Assembly: GCF_958295425.1 (NCBI RefSeq)
Contig: NC_081142.1
Span: 19,091,030-19,155,029, forward strand
Source: Solea solea
Lineage: Eukaryota; Chordata; Actinopteri; Pleuronectiformes; Soleidae
DNA length: 64,000 nucleotides
Reading direction: 5' to 3'
In this document: positions 38,301 through 53,300 of the stretch, in pieces
Position numbering within the stretch: the stretch's first letter is position 1
How the letters are laid out: each line of letters begins with the position of its first letter
Translations under genes and position numbers: made by a program
The notes under the pieces: model-generated
The model's database searches: none
Told to the model about the DNA's origin: nothing
Seen by the model: only the letters and a program-made list of their open reading frames with translations

Positions 38301-41300
38301 TTGTGAATAAGAGTAATACTTATTTTAAGTACATACTGTATGTAAACTTCAGCCTGTTCTAATATTGCTTCTGAATCAATCGATATTCAAAACAGTGCAC
38401 TTGCTTCACAAAAGCCAGACTCAGACATGGCTCAGGCTTATAAACCCACCTGTACTAAACACTTTGACGTTACTCTTGTCTCCAAAACACGTATCATCCA
38501 CACCCACAGCGTAGACGTGGTACTGCTGCCCACAGGGCAATTGGAATATCTGGCAGCTGGTGCTGCTGGTGTTGCAGGACCACTTGCTGCCCTCTGCATT
38601 CTCAGCCACAGCCATGTAGGAGGCCGAGCCCACCGAGGGCTGCCACATCAGCATGATGTCATTTGATTCACAGATGGAGAAGACCCTAAGGTTGATGGGA
38701 GGGCAGGGAGCTGGAGAAGAATAGCCCAGTCACCTTCATTGCATGCATCACACGAGCATTTACATACAGTATAATGTAAACACACAAAAACAAAAATAAC
38801 AATCGGTTGAGTGAAAACCGTGGGGGTGTTAATTAATATCACCATACCTGAGGTGATTCTGTTCCACTCCTGGGCTCGGCTGGGGCAGTTATGTCCCTGT
38901 CCACTGACCGACACAATGTAGGTCTCTCCACATTGCAGAGAGGTGATGTTACAGGAGGAGCCACCGGTGGAGCAGGTCTGCTGTGGTGCGCTGGAAGACG
39001 GAACGGCTGAGGCATTGTAGTACAAGATGCCACTGCCAGGCGTCCAGGACACAGTGGCAGTGTGAGTTTTGCAGTCCATTGTGGTCATTAGACCACTGTG
39101 GGGACAAGGACCTAGCATACATAGCAGAATGTCATGTGGATATGCAATGTATAAACAACTTTTTTTTTCTGTTTCTCAAGTTCTGTTGATTCCTGATTTT
39201 AAATTGACCGTATAAGCAGATTTAAAATGTGTGAATATTCAAATGGCATGATTCTTTAACCAAATCACAGCATGACTGTTGGTCTTCGTGAACAGAAATT
39301 ATGTAATATTCAGGGTTCAGAATGTGCACAGAATGTGCTGACACAGCTTAAGATGGGAGGGTAACTTGTATGAGCAGCCTCGCCCACAGCGTCCACTTTT
39401 ATTCATTTGCAGCATGCTCTGCATCTGGACAAGTGATCATCCTTGGGATCTTAGGCAAGAAAGTCTTTGTAATTTTCTTTGGTGAGCCAGAGATTCTAGA
39501 ATTTGCATTTCGCAGGCACCTTGTAATTTGCTCTCTCTTGCCTAATTTTACTTGCTCATTGTTTTGCATGGAATCTCACGTCAACGGCGGAGAGACACAG
39601 TGGACAGTGTCCACAACACCGCTAGTAATCATGACTCCACGTTTGTTCAGTGTAGGCCTATAGTCTACGTACATCAAGCAATGCGGGCCATTAAACAGTA
39701 GGTGGTGTCATAACAAACAAGGGAGACATTTACCTATCAACTTAACTTCTTTCTTGCACAAATTTAGGGTGATTTTTACAACAGTTATTATTCATTTAAG
39801 TATTGCTTCTTTAAGCAGTAGAATTCACTTCTGTGTCTTTTTGTTGGCACTTCTTTGTGTCTTTAGTCGTGCTCAAACTTGTTTGCAGTCGTCCCACTTT
39901 ACTAGCACAACGTTGCCGTTTCTCCCTGTCTCGATATAAACCAAATCACTTCCTGTGCACAGAAATGTTGCCTGGAGACATGAGATGTAAAAACAGCTAT
40001 ACTGAGAGAGTTAGGTGGAGTTGATAGGCTTTATCAACATTGTGTGAACTTATCTGACAATGGTTTAAATGTGTCAGATAAGTTCAGATATTTATTTACA
40101 TTTTTATGTTACACACTTTATGAGTTATGACTGACATTCATCTGCAACAGGTTAGCAAACCTTGATTGAACAAAAATCCAGGAAAAATATTATTGTGTTT
40201 TATTACCTGTGGACTGAGTGACGGACTCACTGACCAAACTGGCGCAGGAGTCGTGAAGACCCACTACAGTGAAGTTGTAGTCTTGCCCACATGCCAGGTT
40301 GTTCATGGAACAGGTGGTGCCTGTGCTGTTACAAGTCGTGTGGTAGCCAAGAGTGCCGTGAGCATAGACGGTGTAAGATGTGGCACCAAGCGCAGAGTTC
40401 CACATGGCCGTGGCTTGACCGCTCAGGCAGTCTATTTGAACCCGGAGGTTGGTGGGAACGCATGGGGCTGGTGGAGATGAAGATTCAAATATGAGGCAAG
40501 GTCCTTTTGAGTTAAGCTGTACAACTGAGTACAACTGAAACTAAATCGTTATTTAAACAAGTTAGATTAGATCGTGATAATTCTATTCAAGCCTCTTGGT
40601 GAGTTACAGGGTGACAGCATCATCATTTATTATTGAAGCTTAATGCGTTCAATAATATACACACAAATCATATGATAATTTTATCACCACAGATTAAACC
40701 ACAACACCATCTATCCCTTCACCACCAATACATAAAAAAATGCATAGAAATATATCATTCAGATGTAATTAAACAAATATGTGATTGTTATACATTACTT
40801 TAATAGAGTATTCCAGTTTTGTATTGCTTCATAATCTCATTATTTGGAAAAACACTTTGCACAGAATACAGATAAATTTCAACTAAATCATGAGGTAGAT
40901 TTCTAAATTATTAAACCAAATACAAGTATAACTTCCATGCTTGCTCAATTTAAAAACAATATCCACAACAGTGTTTTCGTTCTTCTGCTAGTCATTTTCA
41001 GTCACACTGATTTGCATGTACCAATGCTATCCTTGCATGTGATCAAAATAAATTAATTCCTGCTTTTGTGTAGAAAGAAAAAAGAGCTATATCTGTAGAG
41101 ACCAAATTGTCTGGTAAAAATCAATAAAATGAACAAAAGATGCAAGGCTTGTCTGCTGCACATTACAATAATGTTTGCTACCTTGTGAGTGATTCTACCT
41201 GTGTTGAGGCTTGTGACAGCAAGTGGGTCAATGCTGCATGAATTTGTGTGGCCGACCACACTGATGGAGTAGCTGTCGCCACAGGTCAGATCGTCGAAGG

Positions 41301-44300
41301 TGCAGTTGGAGCTGCTCGAGTTGCATGTGGTGATCACTCCTGCACTGTCGACCGCTGTCACCACCTGAGTCTGGTTCGGGCCTGAGTTTTCCCACGTCAC
41401 AGATACCAAGTGAGTGCTGCACTCCAGACTCACCATTACATTGTCTGGTTTGCAGGGCGCTGGTGATTTGGACAAGGACAAATAAGATTAAAAGTGAAAT
41501 GTAAGAGCCATGGCTCAGAATCGCTGGAATGAGTGGCCACATAACATTAGACAGGCCCCTTCACTTCCCGTTTTTAAAGCTTGTCTCAAGACGCACATCT
41601 TCTCCTTGGCGTTTCACACAGTGTGAGTTGTTGGCTATTTGCAGAACTATTTTTTATTTTTACTGTACAACACTTTAGGCAACTGTATTGATTTTTATTT
41701 GTAACACAAATCCTAACTTGTTTAAGGGTCTACAGAGGCATCGCAAATATAAATGTTATTAGCCATAGTGGCAAGTCATTCTTGAGTCATGAAATTTGAA
41801 TCTTAAAAAGAAGACACAGAAAAGATGTATTAAAAAATATATATATATGCATCCACGTTAAAGTGTTGTTACACATTTTAAGAAAAACATCATGAAAATG
41901 TTGCAAAACCACAGGAAAACCAAGTGAGCATTAGAGATGCTGGTAGTCAAACTTTGTTATCGTCATTTCATTTAGCTCTTTTGTGGTAAAACAAGCTTTT
42001 AACAACATTCAACAACACCACTATTGACCATATGCATGTGTGGGAGTATTACCTGTGCCAGGGATGCTCTGGTATGTTTGCTTATGTTTATGTTTTTGTT
42101 TTCATTTGTCTGACTGTCTGATTTATGCTGTGAGCAGCGTCACTGACAATGAAACATTCTGATGACATTTCTGGGGATGTAGGTTATGGCCCTTAGGCTT
42201 TGCATTCTAATAGTGCTTTCTCTAGTCTGATATGGCATAATGAACTTTCGCTACCTGACTGCACCATGTAGTCCGAGCCATCGATGATGCCGCAGTCCAC
42301 TGTTGGTGTGGTGACGACGATGCTGTAGATGACGCCACACTGGAGGTTCTCGATGGTGCAGTTAGTGGTTGTGGAGTTACAAGCAAGGCGTGTGTCATCA
42401 CTTCCAATGGCGATGGCAGTGTAATAGCCTACATAACCAATGCTTCCCCTCCACTCCACCGCAAAGGAGTTGACATTGCAGTCCAGGTGTGCGACCACAT
42501 TGTCAGGCAGACAGGGAGCTGTGGAGGAAGGAGGAGGAGGAGTAGTAGGAAAAGGTTTGATGTTCAGATAAAGAACAAACACTGAGTCCAGCTCAGACAG
42601 TTTCAGTGAGAAACAAGTTCCATTTACCTGAGATAAATGTCAAGGTGTTCCCAGCACTGCCGTTGCATGTCGCACTGGAGGCAAAAACCACCGCAGTGTA
42701 CTCATGTCCACAGTCCAGCTTCGCAGAGCAAGTTGTTGTATTGGAAGTACAGGAAACTACGTGGCCGTGTGTACCAGTCGCTGTAGCTATGTAGGAGATG
42801 GCGTGGGGACTCGGATCCCAGGTCAGTATTCCCAAATTTGTGCCGCATTCAGTGGTGACATTAAGATTAGTTGGTGGACATGGAGCTGGCAGGGAACGAC
42901 GTAAGAGAGGAACACTTAAGAGTCATGGGATAATATATTATAATACATTAGCAATACTAGTAAGATAATATTTCAGTGGTAAATGTAAAAATACCAAAAA
43001 TAAGTGATTCACCTGGTTATGGGTCCAGAACAGTTTATTTGAAAAACGGAATTCTGTTTTTGTCTATAAAGGCATCTCTCTATCACAAACCTTTTGCAAC
43101 ATCCTAAGTTAAATGTGATTAAAACCTTAGCTGTAACACTGAGCTTAAATCCTTGGGACTGTGTTAATTGTAAATAATTGTAAAACTTTGTAAAGCAACT
43201 CGTACCAGTGTATCTTTATTGGGGAAAGTTAATTACTGAACTGGACTTTAACTTTTATCTGCAATTTCATATGAAATAAGTGCAATAACCCAGAGGAAAC
43301 ACAATATCTACTTCATAAATGTTAACACAGCAGCATTTTCAGTTCAGTTGCCTTCTCTGTTTTATACAGGCTGTTTGTTAGCGTTGGGATGATGAATGAA
43401 CCCGGCTGCAGCATTATTACACTCTAATTAATAACACAGGCAGAGCAATTCTGTGACACAGAGAAGTGGCCGAATCATTTCTCATCACCTCTCAGCAGCT
43501 GCAGCTGCCTTTATTTAGTCATTCATTCATTTTACCAGCGCCGTACATGAAAAACATATCCAGATATTAACCTGTTTCAGCGTGTATTGGCGTGCTGAGG
43601 ACACTGGTGCACTCAGAGTCGGTGGCAGTGACTGTGATTGTGTACAACTCGCCACACTGCAGTCCGGTCATCACGTAGGACCTCTGCATTGTGGAGTGGC
43701 CGGCCGTGGCTCCGCCGTCTTCTTCGCTGCGTAGGAAATAGCTTACACCACTTTCAGGGGTCGGGTCCCAGCTCACTGTGATGTCATTGTTTCCACATGA
43801 GGTCACTCCCTTCACATTGGTGGGGGGGCAGACGACTGATGACAAGAGACATTAAGAGAGTTATTTTAAAAGAAATATTGTAAATTAATTAATGAGTTTG
43901 AATATTTTCAATATAACCTTTACACTTTAAGATAAAACACAATCAAAACCACTTGTAAAACCGAAAGATTATAATACGTCACGAAAGAAACTTTAAGTAA
44001 CATTGACCTATAATGTATTTAATGTGGTCAACTGTAAGCTTTCGATTTTCTTCTTTCTTTACCATTTTAAACTTTGGACAGTATTTATGCTTTACTAGGT
44101 TAACCACCTTCTCGTGCAATTCTTGTGCAAATACTATTCAAACAAAGCACATTTTTTTATTCTCAGACCTGACTGGAAATTGAAAGGCAGGCTGGGATTG
44201 CTCGTGCAGCCTCTCTCAATGGTGACCACGGTGACGATAGCCGTCTCCCCACAGTGGAGGTCTGTGAGGGAGCAGCTGGTACCGGTGGAGGTGCAGTTGT

Positions 44301-47300
44301 GTGCGTGATCATCCACAGCAGTGACCACATACTGCTCTGCTTGCAGTGCAGCGTCCCAGGTTACATGGCCCACATTGCCCTCACACTGCAGGGAAACATG
44401 GACATTGGTGGGAGGGCAGGGACCTGAGAGAAAGAACAAAGAGGGGGAGAAAATATGTAACAAAACACATTGTCCTTGTTATTATGCTTAAGTTGTGTTT
44501 AATATAACTTTCCAAAACATTCCAACAAGTCCTATGAGAACTAATATTTAGAGATTGACGCCAACATCTGTAGGCAGCTAGAGGTGAAGTGATTTCAGTT
44601 CATTTAGGACTGAATGTAATACAATTATTAACAGTCTTCCTCACCTGCAATGAAGGTGATTGCAGAGCTGTCGTCACCCTTGCATGTAGAGAACGGGCTG
44701 ACAGTGATGGTGTAGGTCTCAGCGCAGTGCATGTTGGGTAGGTAACAGCTTGTTTCATTTGTAGTGCACTGTTTGACATCGCCATCTCCCCCGAGTGCTG
44801 TCACTGTGTAAGAAATTGCGCCAGTACTGTGTTGCCAGCTGACCGCTGCCGTGTTGAAGTCACACAAGAGGGAGGCACTCACATTTGTGGGAGCACAGGG
44901 GGCTGATGGGACATGAAAAGGGAAAATGTCATGCATAGAAATGTTTTACTCACAAACCTTCACCCTCATCAGCACATAACACCCTGCAGATGACCCAACA
45001 CTGTCTTACCTGTCTCTATCTGTGTTACCCCAGGGACACTGCTGTTGCAGTGGTCAGCCACAGCTATCACTTCCACATCATAAGTGCGGCCACAGAGCAA
45101 TGAATGCAGTGAGCAGTTGGTCTGCTGGCCACTACAGGAGTCCATGTGGTCTCCAGACTGGGCGTGTGTGTAGAAACTCTGTCTCCCCATAGTCTCATCC
45201 CAGGTGACAATGGCCACGCCACTGTTGCAGATGTATCTATGCTCCACATTTGAAGGGGTGCAGGGTGCTGGGAGAGAAAAAGAGGATTACACCAGGTTCC
45301 TGAACATGCAACTTTGAACTACAATTTCTTTTTGATATCAATTTAACCTTGAAAGGTTAAGTGTGTTGTATTTAGTGACATCTAGTGTTGAAGTCATTGA
45401 CTGCAACCAGCTGAATCCCCATCCCCTCACTGTTCCCCTCCCTTCCAGTGACTTTCAAGCAAAATGAGAATAGCCAGTAATTTGTTTGTGTGTTATTCTG
45501 CACTTCTCTTAAAACATGGCGGTGCAACATGGAAGAGGTCCCACTCATATAGACATGAAGCTTTTTTGTTCCAGGTAATCATGAAAAGTATTACTATTTG
45601 AGACATTGCTTGTTAAACCTGATCTAAATCTAACACCCTGGGCTTTTAAACCCTTTACTGATGAAACAGGAGAATTACCCTCAGAGAATTAATAATGTTT
45701 TACATTTAATTTATAAAGTTATGACATTGCTCCACATTTAAAAGGTCCTGTGTGTAATATTTTGGAGGGTTTATAACCTTTGTTTAACCTCTTTTATATG
45801 AGCTTAAAGTAAAGGGTTAGATTTGCAGAGACCGCCGTCTTGAGCCGTCATGGTTCTTCAGCAACGTGAACAGATTTGCAGTACAAATGATCGGTTAATC
45901 AAATAAACCCCATGCATAAAAAGGTGTAAACAGAAAAAGCCTCTGCAGTTTACTGCTACACTGGGGAGTGAACATTTGTTGTACTCTGCAGTCTCACCAT
46001 TAGATGGCACTAATTCACAATAATTCTTACACACCAAACATCTAGACTGAGAAATAATGGTCTACAGGTCATTGCACTGCAATATACCCAGCAAACAAAT
46101 GTGCATTAAATCACATACAAACACAAGACTGTATTGACTACAACTTACCAGTGATGATCTCAATAGTTGTGCTGTGTTGGCTCTGACAGCGGATTCCTTG
46201 TGCAACAGCATGGACAGTGTAGGTGTGTCCACACTGCAGCTCCTCCAGAGTACAACTGGTGACCGAAGAGGAGCTGCAGGATGTTGAGTGACTAAGAGTG
46301 GAAATGGCGACGACTGTAACATTCAGAGCATCCTCATCCTCAGCCCAGGTGACCACGGCGTGGTTGGAGGCGCAGGCTAAAATGTGAGTCTGAATCACTG
46401 GCGCACAGGGAGCTGGAAAAAGGAAGATCACCTTTTGCTTTCATTTCAGCTTCGATTCCAAACACAAAACTTTGTATTCAATTCAGTTTTTTCTTCAGAC
46501 CTTGAACAAAATATGATTTTTTTTTTGTCAAAAGGATAAAGGTTAGATTATGCAGCTACTCAGCTGCTACTGATTTTAAACAATTTTGTATTTTCTGCAA
46601 TCTGGGGGGAGTTTACATTATGTTATTAAAATAGTAAACCCACATCCAGATGTTTCTTCTACCTCAATGTCTGTCTTATGCATAGTAATTCTCTCCTTAT
46701 CATTTTCAGAGTGTAAGACAGACTCAGAAAGCACTTCTATGATCTTCAGTTACCTGTGGTTATATTCGTTTTGGCGAGTATGGAGCTGTTGCACTTTCCA
46801 TCCCCCGCGAGTACGGTCACAGTGTAGTCCTGCCCACACTGCAGCTCAGTCAGATCACAGGACGTGCTGGTGGAAGTACACGAGTCAACGTGTCCGTTGG
46901 CCTCCGCAAGGACAGAGTAGTAATTTGCTCCAGCGCTGGCCCCCCATGTTACCGTCGCAACACCAGACATACAGTCCTGTGCGGCAGTCACACTTGTAGG
47001 ATCACAGGGCGCTGAAAGATGAGTATCATGACTGTGTTTAGTCCATGACGAAATATTTTAAATCTTAAAGAGGTTTTAAAATACAATTTGAATTGAACAG
47101 ATCAAAAACAGAATTAGAATTGCTCATGTGATAAATACTATACCAGAAATGTAAAAAAAACTAAAACAAACTGTAGTCTTCAGTAAATTTTTCTAAAACA
47201 GAAGAAGCTGTGGAATACTGTGGGGGTCGTATTTAAAAGCATTCACCTGTAAGTGTAAAATCTCAGTACGTACCTATACTCACAATATCTAGTCTTAAAA

Positions 47301-50300
47301 TTTAAGCCTACTGGATGGAAATTTTGCAAGATATGTGCACTCAGGTATTATCCTTAGTTACCCTTTAAATCCTGCTCTGTATCTTCCTTCCAAAGAATGT
47401 GATTACAACCTCGTCATCTGAATTTTTCCAGAATAGTGACCTGGGATATATTCATCTATCATTGTGTTGTTGAGAAAATGGAAAACTCACCCAGTGTAAT
47501 AGTGTGTTTTTACTGTTTTTATGGCACAGACAAAATATGGCTATAATGCAGCTACCAGTGAATCGCACATTTAGAATTTAAAAGCATATATTTACCAGTT
47601 GTCGCTGAGACTATTTCGCTCTTCGAGCTGTTACACCTGTCATTGACAGCGACCACAGACAGCATATATGTCTGAGCACACTGGAGGCCAGGAAAAATGC
47701 AACTCTTGTCAGTCGTGGAACAGGAAGTAGAGAAACCTCCTGCTCCGCTCAGAGTTGAGATAAAAGACACTGCACTTGAAGGGCTCAGTGCATCCCAAGA
47801 CGCATGCAGCGTGTGAGTGGGACACTCCATCATGCCTTGGACACTCATAGGAATACAGGGAACTAGCCATGACGCAGAAAGAAAGAGGACAATTGTTTTA
47901 TCATGAAGTCACAATATCCAGATACATCAAAAACTTTCTACGTTTTTTTATATTTACAGATAACACTTACCAGAATTAACAATCTCTGGGACGCTGCTGT
48001 ATCCTTCACATGTGTAGCTGATGGCTTGGACTGTCACAGTGTACTGCTCTCCACACTCCAGATTAATCAGGGTACAGCTAGAGCTAGAGCTGATGCAGCG
48101 AAGAACAGTTGCACTTTCATTTGTGGGCAAGGCAGTGACGCTGTAGTTTACCGGCATGGATTCAAGTGTCCAACTGACTGTTAGTGTGTTGGTGCTACAG
48201 TTTAGGCTGCTGAGCACATTTTGAACCGAGCATGGAGCTGAAATTGGAGGCAAAGAGTTAGAAAGGGGGGTAATTTGATCACAAAAATAGACAGAAAGCT
48301 GCAGTAGTCGCTAAATTACTTAAAATTGCATTGATTCATTTTGTTTGTTGGTCACTTGGGGTGATAAGAATTCAAGACACTCATAAAAACAAGATACTGA
48401 AATGTATGAAAAAATATAAAGTGTTGTTTTGTGTGTTGTTTTATCAACGACTTAATAGCTGCTCTGGATTGTGTGACACTTTCATTATCAGAAGTTAAAC
48501 TTTGCCAAGCAGTGATTAAGCCCCACCCCAGTTAATGAAAGGTTCTCATATTGTTGTTCCCTTGAGTCATTAATAACCTCCAGGTTGTCAAGAAGAAGAA
48601 AAAAATTATTTTACATTTAAGGACACAGCCAGGAAGGGAGCTGCTAAGTAGAGGTTAATAACGGACCAAGGAAAATGAACAGAAACTGTAAAAGATTCAG
48701 AAAAGGAGTAAGATTAGACAGAAAAAAGGCAGAGATGTCGCTCTCTTTCTCACCAGTTTTTTGGACGACTGGATTGCTGTCAGGACTCGGGCAGTAACCA
48801 TCTGAGGCTGAAACCGTGAAAGTGTACTCCTTGCCACAGTGCAGCCCATCCATGTGGCAGCTGAGCGCCGTTCCTGCATCACAGGTCACATTGTGTCCAT
48901 CTGAGCTCACTGCTTTGCCGGTGTAGGACACTGCATTGGGGCTGCTGCTCCAGGTTAACTCCACTGAGTTACTACTGCAGTTCACTGAGGCATTGAGCTG
49001 AGAGGGGGGGCAGGGTGCTGAAGAGGAAGCACACAGAACAGCAGGATGATGCAAGGCATCACGTAATATACAGTTAATATGTATTTATTCACTTAGACAG
49101 CATGTACCTGTTGTTTGTGACACCACGGGGCTCCCTGGGCCAGTACAGTTGTCGTCCACTGCGGCCACACTGACATTGTAAACCTGGCCACACATTACAC
49201 CCACCAGGCTGCACGACGTCTTGTTGGACTCACACGTCAAGACAATGCCAGTGGTACCCACAGCACTGGCCGTGTAGGTTTTGGCTCCAAGACTTGCTTG
49301 CCATGTCACTTCCATAAAACTCTGACCACAGTTCCTCTCCGCCACCACATTAGTGGGCGCACATGGTGCTGGGTGAGGTGAGAACCTTGGATTAGCTCAG
49401 TATATTTGGTTTAAGAAAGTTTTGACTTGCATTTCAGTATATGGTTGTTGTTTTTGTTTTTTTAATCCTGACCTGATTCAGAAAGTAGGTTCAAGCCAAC
49501 TGATTATAAAGCAAACATCCACATGTCTTTTCAGTTTCATTCACTCACATTCCCAACTAGATCCAGCATCCAGACTACTGCCAAACTGTAAAAACCTTTT
49601 ACAAACCTATTTATAAATGTCTCTTACCTTCCCTGACAGGTAAGACTGTGGGAAAACTGATGCAGGAGCGATTGAAGGACATCACCGTCACCGTGTACTC
49701 ATCTCCACACCCTAGTGTGTTGACACTGAGCATAGGCTGTGAGGTGTTGTGTGACGTCTGACCGCTGCTACCTGAGACCACCGCGAGGTAGCCTTCTGCA
49801 TTTTTGGATGAGTCCCAGTATATGCTCAGTCCACCCGATGCACAGTCCACATTGGCATGTACGTTGACTGGCCCACAAGGAACTGGACATAGAGAAGACC
49901 TGCTTTAGAATGTAACTTAATAACCCATTATTATGTTGATCCCAGACTCTTCACAAAAATGATTGTCTACTACTTTCATCGAGGTGGGTTTCTTTGAGGA
50001 GACAAGAGAAGCAGAACATGTCCCTACCAGACTCAAAGGTGATGGGTGCGGAGGGGATACTGGGGCAGATGCCATCGTGGTGGCGGACAGTAAGAGCGTA
50101 GAGCGTGCCACATTTCAGGTTTGGTATTGAACAGTTGGACACAGAAGAGCTGCAGCTGAGAAGTACTTGGTCTTCATCCTCGATGGTGGCTGTGTAGGAG
50201 TGGATTTGTGGCTGGCCATACCATGAAATATGAGCCTCATTGGCTGCACAGTCCAAGGAGGCACCGATGTTACTCGGTGGGCAAGCATCTGAATAAAAAA

Positions 50301-53300
50301 AAACACATTATTAAACTTGGGAGTATTTTGAAATGATAAGACGATACAGCTGAAGATGATGAGGATTAGGATTATAATCGAGGGACAGCTCAGGTTGAAG
50401 GGTTTAGAAATAAAGTATAAGAGAGGCAAGGTTGAAATGGTTTGGTCACGTGCAGAGGAGGCATAGTGATTATATTGGGCAAAGGATGTAGAAGATGGTG
50501 CTGCCGGGCAGGATCAAAACAGAAAGACCACACAGAAGGTTCATGGATTGTTGTGAAGGAGGACATGAGGACAGTAGGTGTAGCAGAAGAGGGAACATAG
50601 GAACATATCGGAGACCGGAATTTTTGGTCTTATTTAAATGGCATGTGGGTCATGAATCTGTGTAACATTTCCAGATTTGAAAGTCTAGTTCCCAGAATTA
50701 CAGTTCGTTCAAAATATGACATTATATTACATTCCACAGATTACCTCTATGGAACTGAACATGCATTTTCCATCCTCTGAAAAGGAATCTCAGCAGCTGA
50801 ACAATAAAATAACTCAGAAGAAAACAAACGGGTATTATCTCATTACCTGTCTCTAAGGTCACCATCTGGCTTTCAGAGCTGTTGCACAAAAAGTTGGAGC
50901 CAATGACGTACACTGTATAGTTGGTGCTGCACTCCAAGCCCTTGATCTTACAAGTCAGATCAAAAGAGTTACAGTGGTGACTGACACCATTGCTGTCCTT
51001 TGCGATTGCAACATAGAAAATTGCACCAGCAGTCATGGTCCAGGTGGCTGTGATGGCGTCAGCTCCACATTCCTTCACCGCTGACACATTCTGGGGAGTG
51101 CATGGTCCTGAAAGACACAATTATCTCATTACGTTAATCTTTAAATGTATACATTTTTTATGAAACACACAACAATCAGAAAGTAAAAGATGTATTTTAG
51201 AATCTAAAAACGGTTTGCTTGAATAACTAATTAATAATCAAAACAAACTGGTTGCTTCAGTTTCAAACAAAAACCCATGCCAACACTGGGTGAACAGATC
51301 ATTTTCGGGATATCTGATTACTTTTACTAATTACTGCTAATATGTGATGAACAGACTCTTAGAGATTTGCCTCACCGGTCTCAGCCACAGTACCCAGCTG
51401 GCTTGGACTGGGGCATTCATCATCAAAAGCTGTGATGTAGACAGTCAAGTGTTCTCCACAATTGATGCCTTCTATAGCACAGCTGTTGGACACTGAGCTG
51501 CAGTTGTACGTGTCGTTGACTCCCTGGTTGCCAAAGGCCTCTACAGTGTAACTTAGCGCCCCCTCTGCCAGATCCCACTTGCTGAGCAGGATATCTGATT
51601 TGCAGTCGGATGATGTTTGCAGATTTGTGGGAACACATGGTGCTGGAGAGAAGCAAAATTCAAGTCATACACCTACATGTAATGTTTTTTATTTGTGAGT
51701 ACAAACATGGAAGAAAACAAGGCTGTTAGAGAGTACACTGTTTCTTTTCTTTTTGTTCATAAAAAGTGAGCCAAGTGACTTTGGAAATGTATTGTATTTC
51801 CAAATTTCACAAATTCAATCCAATTTTAAACATTATGAGTACTTTTTGCTCAGGTGTGTTTATATAGTTGGTGAAAAAAAGAAATATTTCATCAGATTGC
51901 CTAAGTTGTGCTGAAATAAAGCATATCAGAAACTCTATACTGCACATTCTTATACCCTCTGTATATCATTTACACATTGTAATGGGAAGAAAGCAGCCAA
52001 GATGCTCTGTTTTAAGGGTTAAAGTTAACAAGTTCTCAAAGCTTAATTGTTAAGTTGTTAAGTGATGCAATTAGACATATTTATCAGGCAGGTGCTTTAC
52101 TTACAAAAGAAAGCATCTATAGTCACAGCAGGATTTACTGTTTATTACATGATAAAATGAAGGGTTTTTACAGGGAGTACAGATCTGCTGTTCTGTATAC
52201 GATAGCTGTATGTAAATATCTTTATACACATGAATGGCAAAAGTGACGTCATTAAGACTAGTAAAACGTGTATTGCAGATATCTGTAACTGTAGTTTTGA
52301 CTAGTAAGAATGACGCGGATATCAGTAGTGAATATCCAACCGTTTTGTTAGTTGTTTTAATACAGCCACAAAGACGGCGTCGGAGTCTCTTACCTGTGCG
52401 GACGTCAACAGCGGCGCTGGCCTGGCTTGTGCAGGTGTCAGTGACTGTTGATACTGTGAATACATAGTGTTCTCCACACGCCATGTTCGTGAAAAAACAG
52501 GAGTTCTCTGTAGTAGTACATGGCTTGACCACTCCCTGGGACCAGAGAAAGTGTTCAAAAACACAGTGTTAAACACTAAACTGCTAACTGCTAACTGCTA
52601 ACTCCGTAACTCTTTGAGTCTGTGGCATAATTGTGACACAAGCCAAAGCAAGCAGTCGGTTTAGCACAAAGACTGAACGTTAAACCTAATTTAAACATTT
52701 AAAGTCTTTACTTTACTTTTTCACAGGAGACATTTTGACTGTGTTTCATTTCAGTAGGAAAATCACAGGTGTTACTACTACTAGTGATTACATAAACCCA
52801 TGGTTCCCAACCTGGGGTTCAAGCATCCCTCAGGGGCACGCCAAAGATCACATGGGTGGCACAGAGCTTTGTCTTTTCTAAGGCTGTGAGATTATTAAAA
52901 TTATATTTAATCACCCAAATTAAAACCTATTTTTTGGTCAACCTTTAAATGTATTAAGCCATTTGTCACCAACACCGCTGTGACCTCTGAACTTTACTGC
53001 GTGAGCAAGTCTCATCAGGTCAGTTAGCGGCTACACTTGACCACGTTCCTGTTGCCTGAGAAACGTAAAAAGTACCAAAGACTCAAAAAAGAAAACAAGG
53101 CAATACCTTGGTTTTGATTTAATGGGAGCACAGGACAGTTTCTCCAGTATACACTGTGAGAATAGGAATAAAAACCTACAACTGCTGTTTTACATTTGCA
53201 TATAAACGTTTCACTTTATCCTTTTGGTGTGCATGCTGTGAACAGCAAAGTCCTGGACACAAGCAAAGGGGACATCAAGAAAAAAAGGTTGGGAACCACT

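Larger units (their letters stand above)
39112..41198. other. fndc7 introns around FN3-23
   Basis: Apart from the FN3-23 exon (40,207-40,467) and repeat A (39,325-39,766), these two introns are AT-rich with no coding signal. Confidence 0.55.

Noticed and set aside
25057..50288. Regularly spaced similar segments that could suggest a tandem DNA repeat or CRISPR-like array
   Set aside because: Spacing reflects exons and introns. Similarity is at protein level in phase 1-1 exons separated by unrelated introns, in a eukaryotic gene.
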